NCBI GenBank assembly: GCA_034004685.1
Contig: JAVEWG010000004.1
Span: forward strand, 61,114-125,113
Length of the DNA stretch: 64,000 nucleotides
Reading direction: 5' to 3'
From: JAEUNX01 sp034004685
GTDB taxonomy: Bacteria; Pseudomonadota; Gammaproteobacteria; Burkholderiales; Rhodocyclaceae
Part shown: positions 38,367-46,008 of the stretch, one piece after another
Numbering within the stretch: position 1 is the stretch's first letter
How the letters are laid out: each line of letters opens with the position of its first letter
The notes under the pieces: model-generated
Databases searched by the model: none
What the model was told of the DNA's origin: nothing
Seen by the model: only the letters and a program-made list of their open reading frames with translations
Program-made: the position numbers and the translations under genes

Positions 38367-38632
38367 GTCTGGAAAAATCAAATTTCCCGTGTGGACACAA
38401 AGACTTAAGCGCAGCGCAAAAGGCCCCGGGAGGCTTCAATAAACCCTGAAAAATCAATGGGGATAGCGCGGGCACCTGCGTCAGAGGCGCACGCCGGGAG
38501 CCTTGATGGCGATCAAGTGGGGGAAAGTGGGAAAAACGTCGGCCAGCGTGCCTGAAAATGGCGGAGGCATGCAATCCGGCACCCCGGCAAAGGACAAATC
38601 CTGGCCCGGATGGATGACGGAGATTCAGCAGA
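38367..38632. other. Intergenic region between dcw promoter and RNase P RNA
   Basis: No coding frame or RNA gene is recognisable. The one noticeable signal is GTGGGGGAAAGTGGGA at 38517-38532 on the plus strand: two MraZ-like GTGG[A/G] units 10 bp apart, opposite in direction to the main operator. Confidence 0.5.
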
Positions 38633-39105
38633 AGTGGGAAGCCTGCCGATAAGCCGGGTTCTGTCGACCGGCGCAGCTTTGCGGCCACGCCAGCGGGCAA
38701 TCATTCCTCTAGGCGCCGTGTTACCACGGCGCTCAAGCAGCCTACCCGGGGACTCGACGGGCCGCGTCAACGCCCCCCTATTTGGCCTTGCCCCGGATGG
38801 GGTTTGCCGTGCCGGTCCTGTTGCCAGTCCCGCGGTGGGCTCTTACCCCACCTTTTCACCCTTGCCCGGCTTCTGACACCGTCGGCGGTATTTTCTCTGT
38901 TGCCAGGGGAAGAAACGGGGGCTCGCGCCGCCGGGCGAACCCGGACCAGAACCTTCCCTTCACCCTGGCCACCCCTTCGGATGGCACTTTCCATCGCTTT
39001 AGCCTTGCGGCCTATGGCGCCCGGCCGTTAGCCGGCATCCCGCCCTGCGGGGCCCGGACTTTCCTCCATGCGCGAAACGCACAGCGATTGCCTGGCAGAC
39101 TTCCC
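38633..39105 (-). ncRNA. rnpB: RNase P RNA (M1 RNA, type A)
   Basis: The catalytic RNA that trims tRNA 5' leaders. The 5' end GGGAAGTCTGCC (from 39105) pairs with GGCAGGCTTCCC at the 3' end (to 38636), forming helix P1. Universally conserved parts are present in order on the minus strand: GAGGAAAGTCCGGGC, GGTGAAAAGGTG with GGTAAGAG, GGCAAACCCCATCCGG, GCAAGGCCAAATAGG, and the 3' core ACAGAACCCGGCTTATCGG. At about 470 nt it is longer than the usual 350-400 nt. The excess is an added helix of about 85 nt at 38900-38985, before the conserved ACAGAGAAAATACCGCC. Confidence 0.95.
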
Positions 39106-39111
39106 GCCGGG

Positions 39112-39117
39112 ATTATA
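39112..39117 (-). promoter_or_regulatory. -10 box of the rnpB promoter
   Basis: A perfect TATAAT on the minus strand lies 6 bp upstream of the predicted RNA 5' end. It overlaps the stop region of the DUF3025 gene. No clear -35 box is seen 17 bp further upstream. Confidence 0.6.
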
Positions 39118-39919
39118 CCCCAGCCAGGGCGGCCGGCCGCCGGCCCGATGGCAAGGGACGAAACTGGGCTGTATCCCGATAATAGGCCGGGTCTTCACTG
39201 TCCACCGTCACCCCCGGAATGCCCTGCAACGGCAGGGGCGAAAACACCCGGGGGGTGGTGCACTGGGCCGGATCTGACAACCATGCCGCCAACCAGTCAT
39301 CCGCTTCCTCCCGCTGCCAGACGGCATCCCTAGACAACCAGTCGGTGGACACGATCCGGTACAGGGCCTTGCCGCACAGGCCTGGAAATGGCGCCCGCAG
39401 TTGGTCATAACTGGCATGGCCAAAAATCAGAAAGCGCATGCCCGTCCGCACCGCCTCCCGTCGGTGCTGGAATACCTCCTCCCATCGGTGGGCGGCCAGG
39501 CCTTCGGCCAGGGACGAATCGGCGCAGCACACCAGCACCCCGCATTCATCGAACTGGGTCAGGGCATCCCGCACCGGCCCCCGCCCGGGGGTGGCGCGGG
39601 TCGCCACCAGATGGCGACGATTAAGGGCGGCCTTGGCCTGGGGAAAGGCACGCCATACCAGGGCGTTGAAGAAGTCGTGCCAATCCCCTGGGCGGGTGGG
39701 GATTTCCCCCTGACCATGAACGCGGACCTCATAGGCTGGAATGGCGGGGTCGGGCTCAACGCAAGTCAGGACTCGGCCACCGCCCCCCAGGCAGACAGGT
39801 GGCCGGGCCAGGAGATTGGTGAGATCCGCCAGGGGCGGCGGACCATCGGGGAATTCCCCCAGCCAGGGAGCCAGGGTCGCAAACAGGGGCAGGTCGGCCA
39901 GGGTCGGCCCGTGGATCAC
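39113..39919 (-). CDS. DUF3025 domain protein
   Basis: A 268-residue protein of the uncharacterised DUF3025 family. Family-like stretches are GDWHDFFNALVWRAFPQAK, LTQFDECGVLVCCAD and MRFLIFGHASYDQLRAPFPG. No signal peptide or membrane helix is seen, so it is probably cytoplasmic. It overlaps the upstream lipoprotein gene by 4 bp and its stop lies inside the rnpB promoter. The Asp, His and Cys residues in the conserved blocks could suggest an enzyme, but function is unknown. Confidence 0.8.
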   Translation of the reverse strand: MIHGPTLADLPLFATLAPWLGEFPDGPPPLADLTNLLARPPVCLGGGGRVLTCVEPDPAIPAYEVRVHGQGEIPTRPGDWHDFFNALVWRAFPQAKAALNRRHLVATRATPGRGPVRDALTQFDECGVLVCCADSSLAEGLAAHRWEEVFQHRREAVRTGMRFLIFGHASYDQLRAPFPGLCGKALYRIVSTDWLSRDAVWQREEADDWLAAWLSDPAQCTTPRVFSPLPLQGIPGVTVDSEDPAYYRDTAQFRPLPSGRRPAALAGV

Positions 39920-40347
39920 CGGGCGGGCGCCTCGGCACCCTCGAAAACGACCGTGCCATCCTTGTACAGGAAAGTCCCCACGGCCTTGCCAGGGGGCGTT
40001 GCCGGGGCATCATTCCAATCCTGCACCAGGCATTGCTCGGTGCTGGCCAGGTACCATTGCGGGCCTTCGCGGAGGGCCCATAGCCGGTCGCCAGCCACGA
40101 AAACCTCCATCCTGAGACTCTGGGTGCTCCCCGGTTTGATGCTCACCCGCCGCTGGCAGGCGGGCAGCCTGGAGACGATCACCGCCTGGCTGACCTCGCT
40201 ACTCCAGAACCAGGGCTGCTCCCGGACCAGGATCACCGCTTCCCGGTTGCCATCGATGGAATAGGACACAGCCGTATTCTCGCAGCCCACCAACAGGGGC
40301 AAAACCAGGGCCAGACCGACGAGAGGACGCAAACGGAGCGGGATCAT
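39916..40347 (-). CDS. Small lipoprotein of unknown function
   Basis: A 143-residue protein with a lipoprotein signal: MIPLRLRPLVGLALVLPLLV followed by GC, so Cys at about 22 is the lipidation site. The mature part is rich in beta-strand-type sequence (AVSYSIDGNREAVILVREQP, then SQSLRMEVFVAGDRLWALRE is approximated by TQSLRMEVFVAGDRLW) and has two further cysteines. The start at 40347 follows GAGGAG. It sits between pyrC and the DUF3025 gene in one transcription direction; I do not recognise the family. Confidence 0.72.
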   Translation of the reverse strand: MIPLRLRPLVGLALVLPLLVGCENTAVSYSIDGNREAVILVREQPWFWSSEVSQAVIVSRLPACQRRVSIKPGSTQSLRMEVFVAGDRLWALREGPQWYLASTEQCLVQDWNDAPATPPGKAVGTFLYKDGTVVFEGAEAPAR

Positions 40348-40358
40348 GGCGCAACTCC

Positions 40359-41393
40359 TCAGGCAAGACGCCAGGCAATGGTTTCCCCGGCCCGCAGGGG
40401 CACTAGGGGATCCTCCTCCAGATAGCCGATCTGGGCGGGAACCGGCCAGGCCTCCTTGGCCAGGGTGATCCGCTCGGAATTGGGCGGCAGGCCATAAAAG
40501 GCCGGACCGAACAAGCTGGCGAAGCCTTCCAGCTTGTCCAGGGCGCCCGCTGCCTCGAAGGCTTCGGCGTAAAGCTCGATGCCGGCATGTGCGGTGTAGC
40601 AACCGGCGCAGCCGCAAGCGGACTCCTTGGTGCTCCTGGCGTGGGGCGCCGAATCGGTACCGAGGAAAAACTTGGGATTGCCGGAGATGGCGGCCTGCAC
40701 CAAGGCCTGGCGATGGGTCTCCCGCTTGAGGACCGGCAAGCAGTAGTGGTGGGGGCGGATGCCGCCGGCGAAGATGGCGTTGCGGTTGAGGAGCAGGTGG
40801 TGGGCGGTGATGGTGGCCGCCACGCCGGGCCCCGCCTCGCTCACGTACTGGGCAGCCTCGGCGGTGGTGATGTGCTCGAACACCGTGCGCAAGCCGGGGA
40901 AACGCTTGGCCAGGGGCGCCAGCACCCGATCAATGAAAACCCGCTCCCGATCGAAGACATCCACGTCCGCCCGAGTCTCCTCGCCGTGGACGCAAAACAC
41001 CATGCCAAGGGCCTCCATCCGCTCCAGCACCGGATAGACCTTCTCGATCCGGGTGACGCCGGCGTCGGAATTGGTAGTGGCCCCGGCCGGGTAAAGCTTG
41101 ACGGCATGGACCACACCGCTCTCCCGGGCCCGGTCGATTTCCTCCGGGGGGGTGTTGTCGGTGAGATAGAGAGTCATCAGGGGCTCGAAGCGGACCCCGG
41201 CGGGTACCGCCGCCAAGATCCGCTCCCGGTAGGCCAGGGCCTGCTCGGTGCTCACCACCGGCGGGCGCAGATTGGGCATGACGATGGCCCGGCCGAAGCG
41301 GCGGGCGGTATCCGCCACCACGGCGGCCAGGGCGGGGCCATCCCGCAGGTGGAGGTGCCAGTCGTCGGGGCGGATGAGGCTGAGGGTCTGCAT
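40359..41393 (-). CDS. pyrC: PyrC, dihydroorotase (type II, short form)
   Basis: Cyclises carbamoyl-aspartate to dihydroorotate in pyrimidine synthesis. The 344-residue protein opens MQTLSLIRPDDWHLHLRDG with the zinc-binding HLHLRDG. It has VKLYPAGATTNSDAGV with the carboxylated lysine, CVHGEETRADVDVFDRE, FEHITTAEAAQYV, and FFLGTDSAPHARSTKE with the catalytic Asp. The start at 41393 gives the E. coli-like length; the open frame continues upstream without similarity. Confidence 0.96.
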   Translation of the reverse strand: MQTLSLIRPDDWHLHLRDGPALAAVVADTARRFGRAIVMPNLRPPVVSTEQALAYRERILAAVPAGVRFEPLMTLYLTDNTPPEEIDRARESGVVHAVKLYPAGATTNSDAGVTRIEKVYPVLERMEALGMVFCVHGEETRADVDVFDRERVFIDRVLAPLAKRFPGLRTVFEHITTAEAAQYVSEAGPGVAATITAHHLLLNRNAIFAGGIRPHHYCLPVLKRETHRQALVQAAISGNPKFFLGTDSAPHARSTKESACGCAGCYTAHAGIELYAEAFEAAGALDKLEGFASLFGPAFYGLPPNSERITLAKEAWPVPAQIGYLEEDPLVPLRAGETIAWRLA

Positions 41394-41421
41394 GGAAATC
41401 ACCGGAACAGGAACAGATTGA

Positions 41422-42309
41422 TTATAGCGACGCGGCGCCCTCGCCCCGCAGGGCCAGGGCGCGTTCATAGAGGCGCTTCCTGGAAGCGCCGGTAATCTCG
41501 GCGGCCAGGCGCGCCGCGCTCTTCACCGGCAATTCGGCCAGCAGCAGGCCCAGCACCCGCTCCGCCTCCGGCGACAGGGCCGCTACCGGTGGCGGACCGG
41601 AGACGATCACCACGAATTCCCCCCGGCTCCGGTCCGGATCCGCCGCCAGCCAGGCCGGCGCTTCCAGCAGGGGCAGGCGCACGATCTGCTCGAAGCGCTT
41701 GGTGAGTTCCCGGGCCACCACCACCTCCCGTCCCCCTTCCAGCACAGCGGCCAGATCCGCCAGGGTTTCGGCGATGCGATGGGGCGCCTCGTAGAACACC
41801 AGGGCCGCCGGAATGGCCCGCAAGCCCTCCAGGGCCGTCCGCCGGGCCGCCTGTTTGGGCGGCAGAAAGCCGTGGAAATGGAAATGGGCATCCGTCAGGC
41901 CCGAGGCCGAGAGGGCCGCCACCGCCGCATTGGGGCCCGGCACCGGCACCACCAGAAATCCGGCCTCCTGCACCCGGGCCACCGCCCGGGCCCCCGGGTC
42001 CGACACCGCCGGCGTGCCGGCGTCGGTGATCAGGGCCACCGGCTTGCCCTCTTCCAGCAAGCGGATCAGGCCGCTGGCCGCAGACTGTTCATTGTGTTCG
42101 TGCAGGGCCAGCAAGCGCCCGCGAATGCCATAGGCATCGAGCAGGCGCTGACTGTGACGGGTATCCTCGGCGGCGATGACATCCACCGCCTTGAGTACCG
42201 CCAGGGCCCGCAGGGTGATGTCCTGCAGGTTTCCCAGGGGCGTGGCCACCACATACAATGACGGCGTCCTGGAGAGCACCCCTTCTGAATCAGCGGACGG
42301 AAAAGACAT
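41422..42309 (-). CDS. rsmI: RsmI, 16S rRNA (cytidine-1402-2'-O)-methyltransferase
   Basis: 2'-O-methylates C1402, the same nucleotide that RsmH modifies on the base. Motifs: YVVATPLGNLQDITLRAL, VIAAEDTRHSQRLLDAYG, PVALITDAGTPAVSDPG, VPVPGPNAAVAALSASGL and FYEAPHRIAETL, plus a C-terminal extension typical of the family. The ATG at 42309 overlaps, on the other strand, the yraN ATG within one CATG. A GTG at about 42279 would remove this overlap and cannot be excluded. Gene pairing with yraN is the known yraL-yraN arrangement. Confidence 0.95.
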   Translation of the reverse strand: MSFPSADSEGVLSRTPSLYVVATPLGNLQDITLRALAVLKAVDVIAAEDTRHSQRLLDAYGIRGRLLALHEHNEQSAASGLIRLLEEGKPVALITDAGTPAVSDPGARAVARVQEAGFLVVPVPGPNAAVAALSASGLTDAHFHFHGFLPPKQAARRTALEGLRAIPAALVFYEAPHRIAETLADLAAVLEGGREVVVARELTKRFEQIVRLPLLEAPAWLAADPDRSRGEFVVIVSGPPPVAALSPEAERVLGLLLAELPVKSAARLAAEITGASRKRLYERALALRGEGAASL

Positions 42310-42733
42310 GGCGGGCTGGCTGGATGGCTGGAGGAAGCGCATTGTGGGCGGCGGCCCGGCACCGGCGCAAGACCGGGCCGGCGCGGGCGCCCGGGCCGAG
42401 GATCTGGCGGCCCGCATGCTGTCGTCCCGGGGCCTCACGGTCGTGGCCCGCAACGTGCGCTGCCGGGGCGGCGAGGTGGATCTGATCTGCCTGGAGGGCG
42501 TCAGCCTGGTGTTCGTGGAAGTACGGCTGCGCAGCCGGCAGGATTTCGGCGGCGCCGCCGCCAGCATCGACCGGCGCAAGCAAGGCCGCGTGATCCTGGC
42601 CGCCCGGACCTGGCTGGCCGGCCCGGGCCGGGCCCACGGCCACCGCCCCTGCCGCTTCGACGCGGTCCTGCTGACCGACCCGGAGGGCCGGCGGATGGAG
42701 TGGTTGCGGGGCGCTTTCGAAGCGGACGCCTGA
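42308..42733 (+). CDS. yraN: YraN (UPF0102), nuclease-like protein
   Basis: A 141-residue protein of the UPF0102 family, which has a restriction-endonuclease-like fold. The core is GARAEDLAARMLSSRGLTVV, CRGGEVDLICLEG (the ExD-type metal site with Glu and Asp), VFVEVRLRSRQDFG (the ExK-like part, with Arg here where most have Lys) and ASIDRRKQGRVILAA. Its role, perhaps in DNA processing, is not established. The ATG is preceded by ACGGAAAAG. Divergent from rsmI, sharing start bases. Confidence 0.9.
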   Translation: MAGWLDGWRKRIVGGGPAPAQDRAGAGARAEDLAARMLSSRGLTVVARNVRCRGGEVDLICLEGVSLVFVEVRLRSRQDFGGAAASIDRRKQGRVILAARTWLAGPGRAHGHRPCRFDAVLLTDPEGRRMEWLRGAFEADA

Positions 42734-42760
42734 ACCCCACTTGGTAATGGAATGTAAGCC

Positions 42761-43171
42761 ATGGTTTTCCGACCCAAACAAATGGGGCACCCTTCCAGGG
42801 TCGGCTGGACGGCCTGGGTCGTGGCGCTGGCGCTGCTCGGGGCACCGGTTCGGGCGGCCGACACGGTGTTGCTGCGGATCATGCAGGTCCCCTTGGCGGG
42901 CTTCCAGTACCACGCCGGCAAGATTCTGTGGGACGAGATGCGGGAGGGGGATGTCCTCACCCTGGCGCGGGAACCCGACAACCGCCACGATCCCCGGGCG
43001 GTGCGGGTGGAATGGCGGGGCGTGAAGCTGGGTTACCTGCCCCGGGGCGATAACGCCCAGGTGGCCGCCGCCATGGATCGGGGAGAAGGCTTCAGCGCCC
43101 GGATCGGCCGGCTGGCAAGCCATCCGGACCCCTGGAAACGGGTGCGGGTGGATGTATTCCTGGCCCTGTGA
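42761..43171 (+). CDS. Exported HIRAN-domain protein
   Basis: A 136-residue protein with a signal-peptide-like N-terminus (VGWTAWVVALALLGAPVRA), then a HIRAN domain: PLAGFQYHAGKILWDEM, LTLAREPDNRHDPRAVRVEW and LGYLPRGDNAQVAAAMDRGE. HIRAN domains bind DNA 3' ends in helicases such as HLTF, so a secreted single-domain version cannot do that job in the cytoplasm. Its partner is unknown. It is inserted between yraN and diaA, which are adjacent in many relatives. Confidence 0.85.
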   Translation: MVFRPKQMGHPSRVGWTAWVVALALLGAPVRAADTVLLRIMQVPLAGFQYHAGKILWDEMREGDVLTLAREPDNRHDPRAVRVEWRGVKLGYLPRGDNAQVAAAMDRGEGFSARIGRLASHPDPWKRVRVDVFLAL

Positions 43172-43243
43172 GGCCGCAGAACGGGGCAAGGGCCCATGCT
43201 AGACTCCGCCCCTTCCCAAGCAGCAGACAGAACAAGGACAAGC

Positions 43244-43837
43244 GTGGACCTGATCGCCCGGATCAACCGGCAATTCGAGGATAGCGCCGCCACCAAGCGT
43301 GGAGCGGCGGAGCTACTGGCAGCGCCCATCGCCGCCGCGGTGGAAGTGATGACCGCCTGCCTGGTCAACAACGGCAAGGTGCTGGCCTGCGGCAACGGGG
43401 GCTCGGCGGCCGACGCCCAGCACTTCGCCGCCGAACTGGTGAACCGTTTCGAGATGGAGCGTCCGCCCCTGGCGGCGGTGGCCCTGACCACCGACAGCTC
43501 CGCCCTCACCGCCATCGCCAACGACTATGACTTCACCCAGGTCTTCGCCAAACAGGTACGGGCCCTCGGCCAACCCGGGGACGTGCTGCTGGCCATTTCC
43601 ACCAGCGGCAACTCCCCCAACGTGATCGAGGCCATCCACGCCGCCCATGACCGGGACATGCGGGTGGTGGCACTCACCGGCAAGGAAGGTGGCCAGATGG
43701 CTGGCCTCTTGAAAGATTCGGACCTCCACCTGTGCGTGCCCTCGGACCGCACATCCCGCATCCAGGAGGTCCACCTCTTGACCCTGCACTGCCTGTGCGA
43801 TGGGATCGACTGTCTCTTATTGGGAGTGGAAGAATGA
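43244..43837 (+). CDS. diaA: DiaA-like SIS-domain protein (GmhA family)
   Basis: A 197-residue SIS protein. The sugar-isomerase signature is seen in KVLACGNGGSAADAQHFAAE, VNRFEMERPPLAAVALTTDS and LLAISTSGNSPNVIEAIHAA. In E. coli the gene at this place, beside yraN and dolP, is diaA, which binds DnaA and stimulates replication start; it is related to phosphoheptose isomerase GmhA. Synteny favours DiaA, sequence alone cannot exclude GmhA. A GTG start at 43244 is chosen since AAGGA lies 7 nt upstream; the ATG at 43196 lacks one. Confidence 0.88.
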   Translation: MDLIARINRQFEDSAATKRGAAELLAAPIAAAVEVMTACLVNNGKVLACGNGGSAADAQHFAAELVNRFEMERPPLAAVALTTDSSALTAIANDYDFTQVFAKQVRALGQPGDVLLAISTSGNSPNVIEAIHAAHDRDMRVVALTGKEGGQMAGLLKDSDLHLCVPSDRTSRIQEVHLLTLHCLCDGIDCLLLGVEE

Positions 43838-44502
43838 ACCACAAGCTCAACACCATCCTGGCCTGGAGTCTGCTGGCCGCTACCCTCACCAACGGCCTGT
43901 CGGGCTGCTTCCCGGTGGTGGCCGCCAGCGCCGGCGCCGGCGCCTTGCTGGCCGCCGACCGGCGTACCTCCGGCACCTACGTGGAAGACGAAGGCATCGA
44001 ATGGAAGGTCCAGAACCGGGCCAGCGATCGCTTCGGCGACCGGGTCCATGTCAATGCGGTATCCTTCAACCGGATCGTGCTGCTGGCCGGCGAAGCGCCG
44101 GACGAGGCAACCCGGGAGGAGCTCACCCGCATCGCCCAGGGGGTGCCCAACGTCCGCAATGTGGTCAATGAAGTGCGCATCGGCGCCAACACATCCTTGA
44201 GCAACCGGGCCAACGACGCGGCGCTCACCTCCAAGGTCAAAGCCCGCTTCGTGGATCAGGCCACCTTCGGCGTTCAGCATGTCAAGGTCTACACCGAAGC
44301 CGGCACGGTCTTCCTGATGGGAACGGTAACCCGCCGGGAAGCGGATGCCGCCACCGACCTGGCCCGCACCACCAGCGGCGTGAGCAAGGTGGTCCGGGTC
44401 TTCGAGTACCTGGGCGAGGAAGACGCCCGCCGACTGGACGGTCAGGCCGCCCAGGGGCAGAGCCCTGCGGGCGGTGGCGCCGAAGTCCATCCGATCCGCT
44501 AA
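43834..44502 (+). CDS. dolP: DolP-like dual-BON outer-membrane lipoprotein
   Basis: A 222-residue lipoprotein with lipobox LSGC (Cys about 24) and two BON domains: VNAVSFNRIVLLAGEAPDE with VPNVRNVVNEVRIG, and VKVYTEAGTVFLMGTVTRRE with TSGVSKVVRVFEYLG. DolP (YraP) maintains outer-membrane integrity and binds anionic lipids near the division site and BAM. The ATG overlaps the diaA stop (ATGA). About 20 extra residues at the C-terminus are Gly/Gln-rich. A terminator follows. Confidence 0.93.
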   Translation: MNHKLNTILAWSLLAATLTNGLSGCFPVVAASAGAGALLAADRRTSGTYVEDEGIEWKVQNRASDRFGDRVHVNAVSFNRIVLLAGEAPDEATREELTRIAQGVPNVRNVVNEVRIGANTSLSNRANDAALTSKVKARFVDQATFGVQHVKVYTEAGTVFLMGTVTRREADAATDLARTTSGVSKVVRVFEYLGEEDARRLDGQAAQGQSPAGGGAEVHPIR

Positions 44503-44521
44503 GCCCTATCCCCATCCCGCA

Positions 44522-44548
44522 AAAAAGCCGGCTGACCGCCGGCTTTTT
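44522..44548. terminator. Bidirectional rho-independent terminator
   Basis: AAAAGCCGGC, a 5-nt loop and GCCGGCTTTT form a 10-bp stem flanked by A-runs on the left and T-runs on the right. It ends the dolP transcript (+) and, on the opposite strand, the mpl transcript. Confidence 0.9.
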
Positions 44549-44564
44549 CATGGGCGCCGGGGTT

Positions 44565-45917
44565 TCAGCCGGCCAAGGCCGCCAGCAGCTTGTCGTGCAC
44601 TCCGCCAAAGCCGCCGTTGCTCATCACCAGCACATGATCGCCGGCCCGGGCCTCCCGGGCCACCGCTGCCACCAGGGCCGCCAGATCATCGAAGACCTGG
44701 GCCCCATCCCCCAAGGGCGCCAGGGCCTGGCCCGCGTCCCAGCCCAGGTTGGCGCCATAGCAATACACCCGGTCCGCCTCCCCCAGGCTGGCGGGCAGCT
44801 GATCCTTCATGACCCCCAGCTTCATGGTGTTGGAACGGGGTTCCAGTACTGCCAGGATGCGCCCCCCCGGCACCAGCCGGCGCAAACCCGCCACGGTCAG
44901 GGCGATGGCGGTGGGGTGGTGGGCAAAATCGTCGTAGACCGCCACCCCCCGGACCGTTCCCTGCAACTCCAGCCGGCGCTTGACCCCCTGAAAACGGGAC
45001 AAGGCATCAATGGCCACCTCGGGCGTCACCCCCACGTGGCGGGCCGCCGCCACCGCCGCCAGGGCGTTGGCGCGATTATGGCTGCCCGCCAGGGCCAGGC
45101 CCAGTTGCTGGCGCCCCACTTCGGCCCCCGCCAGGCGGAAAACCGCTTCGGTTGCGTCCTGGCCGACCTCCACCGACCAACCGGCGTCATCGTTGAACCA
45201 CTCCAGTTCCGACCAACAGCCCCGCTCCAGCACCCGCCGCAGGGTCTCCTCCATGCCGTTGGCGATGATCCGGCCGCTCCCGGGCATGATCCGCACCAGG
45301 TGATGGAACTGGGTTTCGATGGCCGCCAGATCCGGGAAGATGTCAGCGTGATCGAACTCCAGGTTGTTGAGGATGGCGGTGCGGGGTCGGTAATGGACGA
45401 ACTTGGAGCGTTTGTCGCAAAAAGCGGTGTCGTATTCGTCCGCCTCGATCACGAAGAAGGGGGCGTCCGTCAGGCGGGCCGATACCCCGAAATTCTTGGG
45501 CACCCCACCCACCAGGAAGCTGGGATTGAGGCCGGCATCCTCCAGGATCCAGGCTAGAAGCGAAGTCGTGGTGGTCTTGCCGTGAGTGCCCGCCACCCCC
45601 AGCACCCAACGCCCGGCCAGCACCTGCTCGGCCAGCCACTGGGGGCCGGAAACATAGGGCAAGCCCTGGTCGAGGATCGCTTCCAACAAAGGATTGCCCC
45701 GGGAGATAGCATTGCCCACCACGAACACATCGGGCTTCACGGCCATCTGGGCCAGGTCGAAACCCTCCACCAGCGCGATGCCCTGCTCCGCCAGCTGGGT
45801 ACTCATGGGGGGATAGACGTTGACGTCGCAACCGCTGACGGTATGGCCGGCGGCCCGGGCCAGCAAGGCCACCCCGCCCATGAAGGTGCCGCAGATGCCG
45901 AGGATGTGGATGTGCAT
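44565..45917 (-). CDS. mpl: Mpl, murein-tripeptide recycling ligase
   Basis: Joins the recycled tripeptide L-Ala-gamma-D-Glu-meso-DAP to UDP-MurNAc. A Mur ligase of 450 residues: HILGICGTFMGGVALLARAA, DVFVVGNAISRGNPLLEAIL, GVAGTHGKTTTTSLLAW, FFVIEADEYDTAFCDKRSKF and VYDDFAHHPTAIALTV. The GISGTFMG-type and DKRSKFVHYRP signatures separate it from MurC, which is also in this window. The ATG at 45917 has CGGAG upstream. It is convergent with dolP and divergent from the following conserved gene. Confidence 0.96.
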   Translation of the reverse strand: MHIHILGICGTFMGGVALLARAAGHTVSGCDVNVYPPMSTQLAEQGIALVEGFDLAQMAVKPDVFVVGNAISRGNPLLEAILDQGLPYVSGPQWLAEQVLAGRWVLGVAGTHGKTTTTSLLAWILEDAGLNPSFLVGGVPKNFGVSARLTDAPFFVIEADEYDTAFCDKRSKFVHYRPRTAILNNLEFDHADIFPDLAAIETQFHHLVRIMPGSGRIIANGMEETLRRVLERGCWSELEWFNDDAGWSVEVGQDATEAVFRLAGAEVGRQQLGLALAGSHNRANALAAVAAARHVGVTPEVAIDALSRFQGVKRRLELQGTVRGVAVYDDFAHHPTAIALTVAGLRRLVPGGRILAVLEPRSNTMKLGVMKDQLPASLGEADRVYCYGANLGWDAGQALAPLGDGAQVFDDLAALVAAVAREARAGDHVLVMSNGGFGGVHDKLLAALAG

Positions 45918-46008
45918 GAAGACTCCGGGGTCGTCCGCCGGAAGACTTGCCCCGGCTGCGTGTAGAATGGCGGCAATTCTAACCGATGGCGCGAGCGGTC
46001 CCGATCCC

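Noticed and set aside
43196..43243. ATG start of diaA at 43196
   Set aside because: It has no ribosome site, and the GTG at 43244 has AAGGA at the right distance and matches the family N-terminus.
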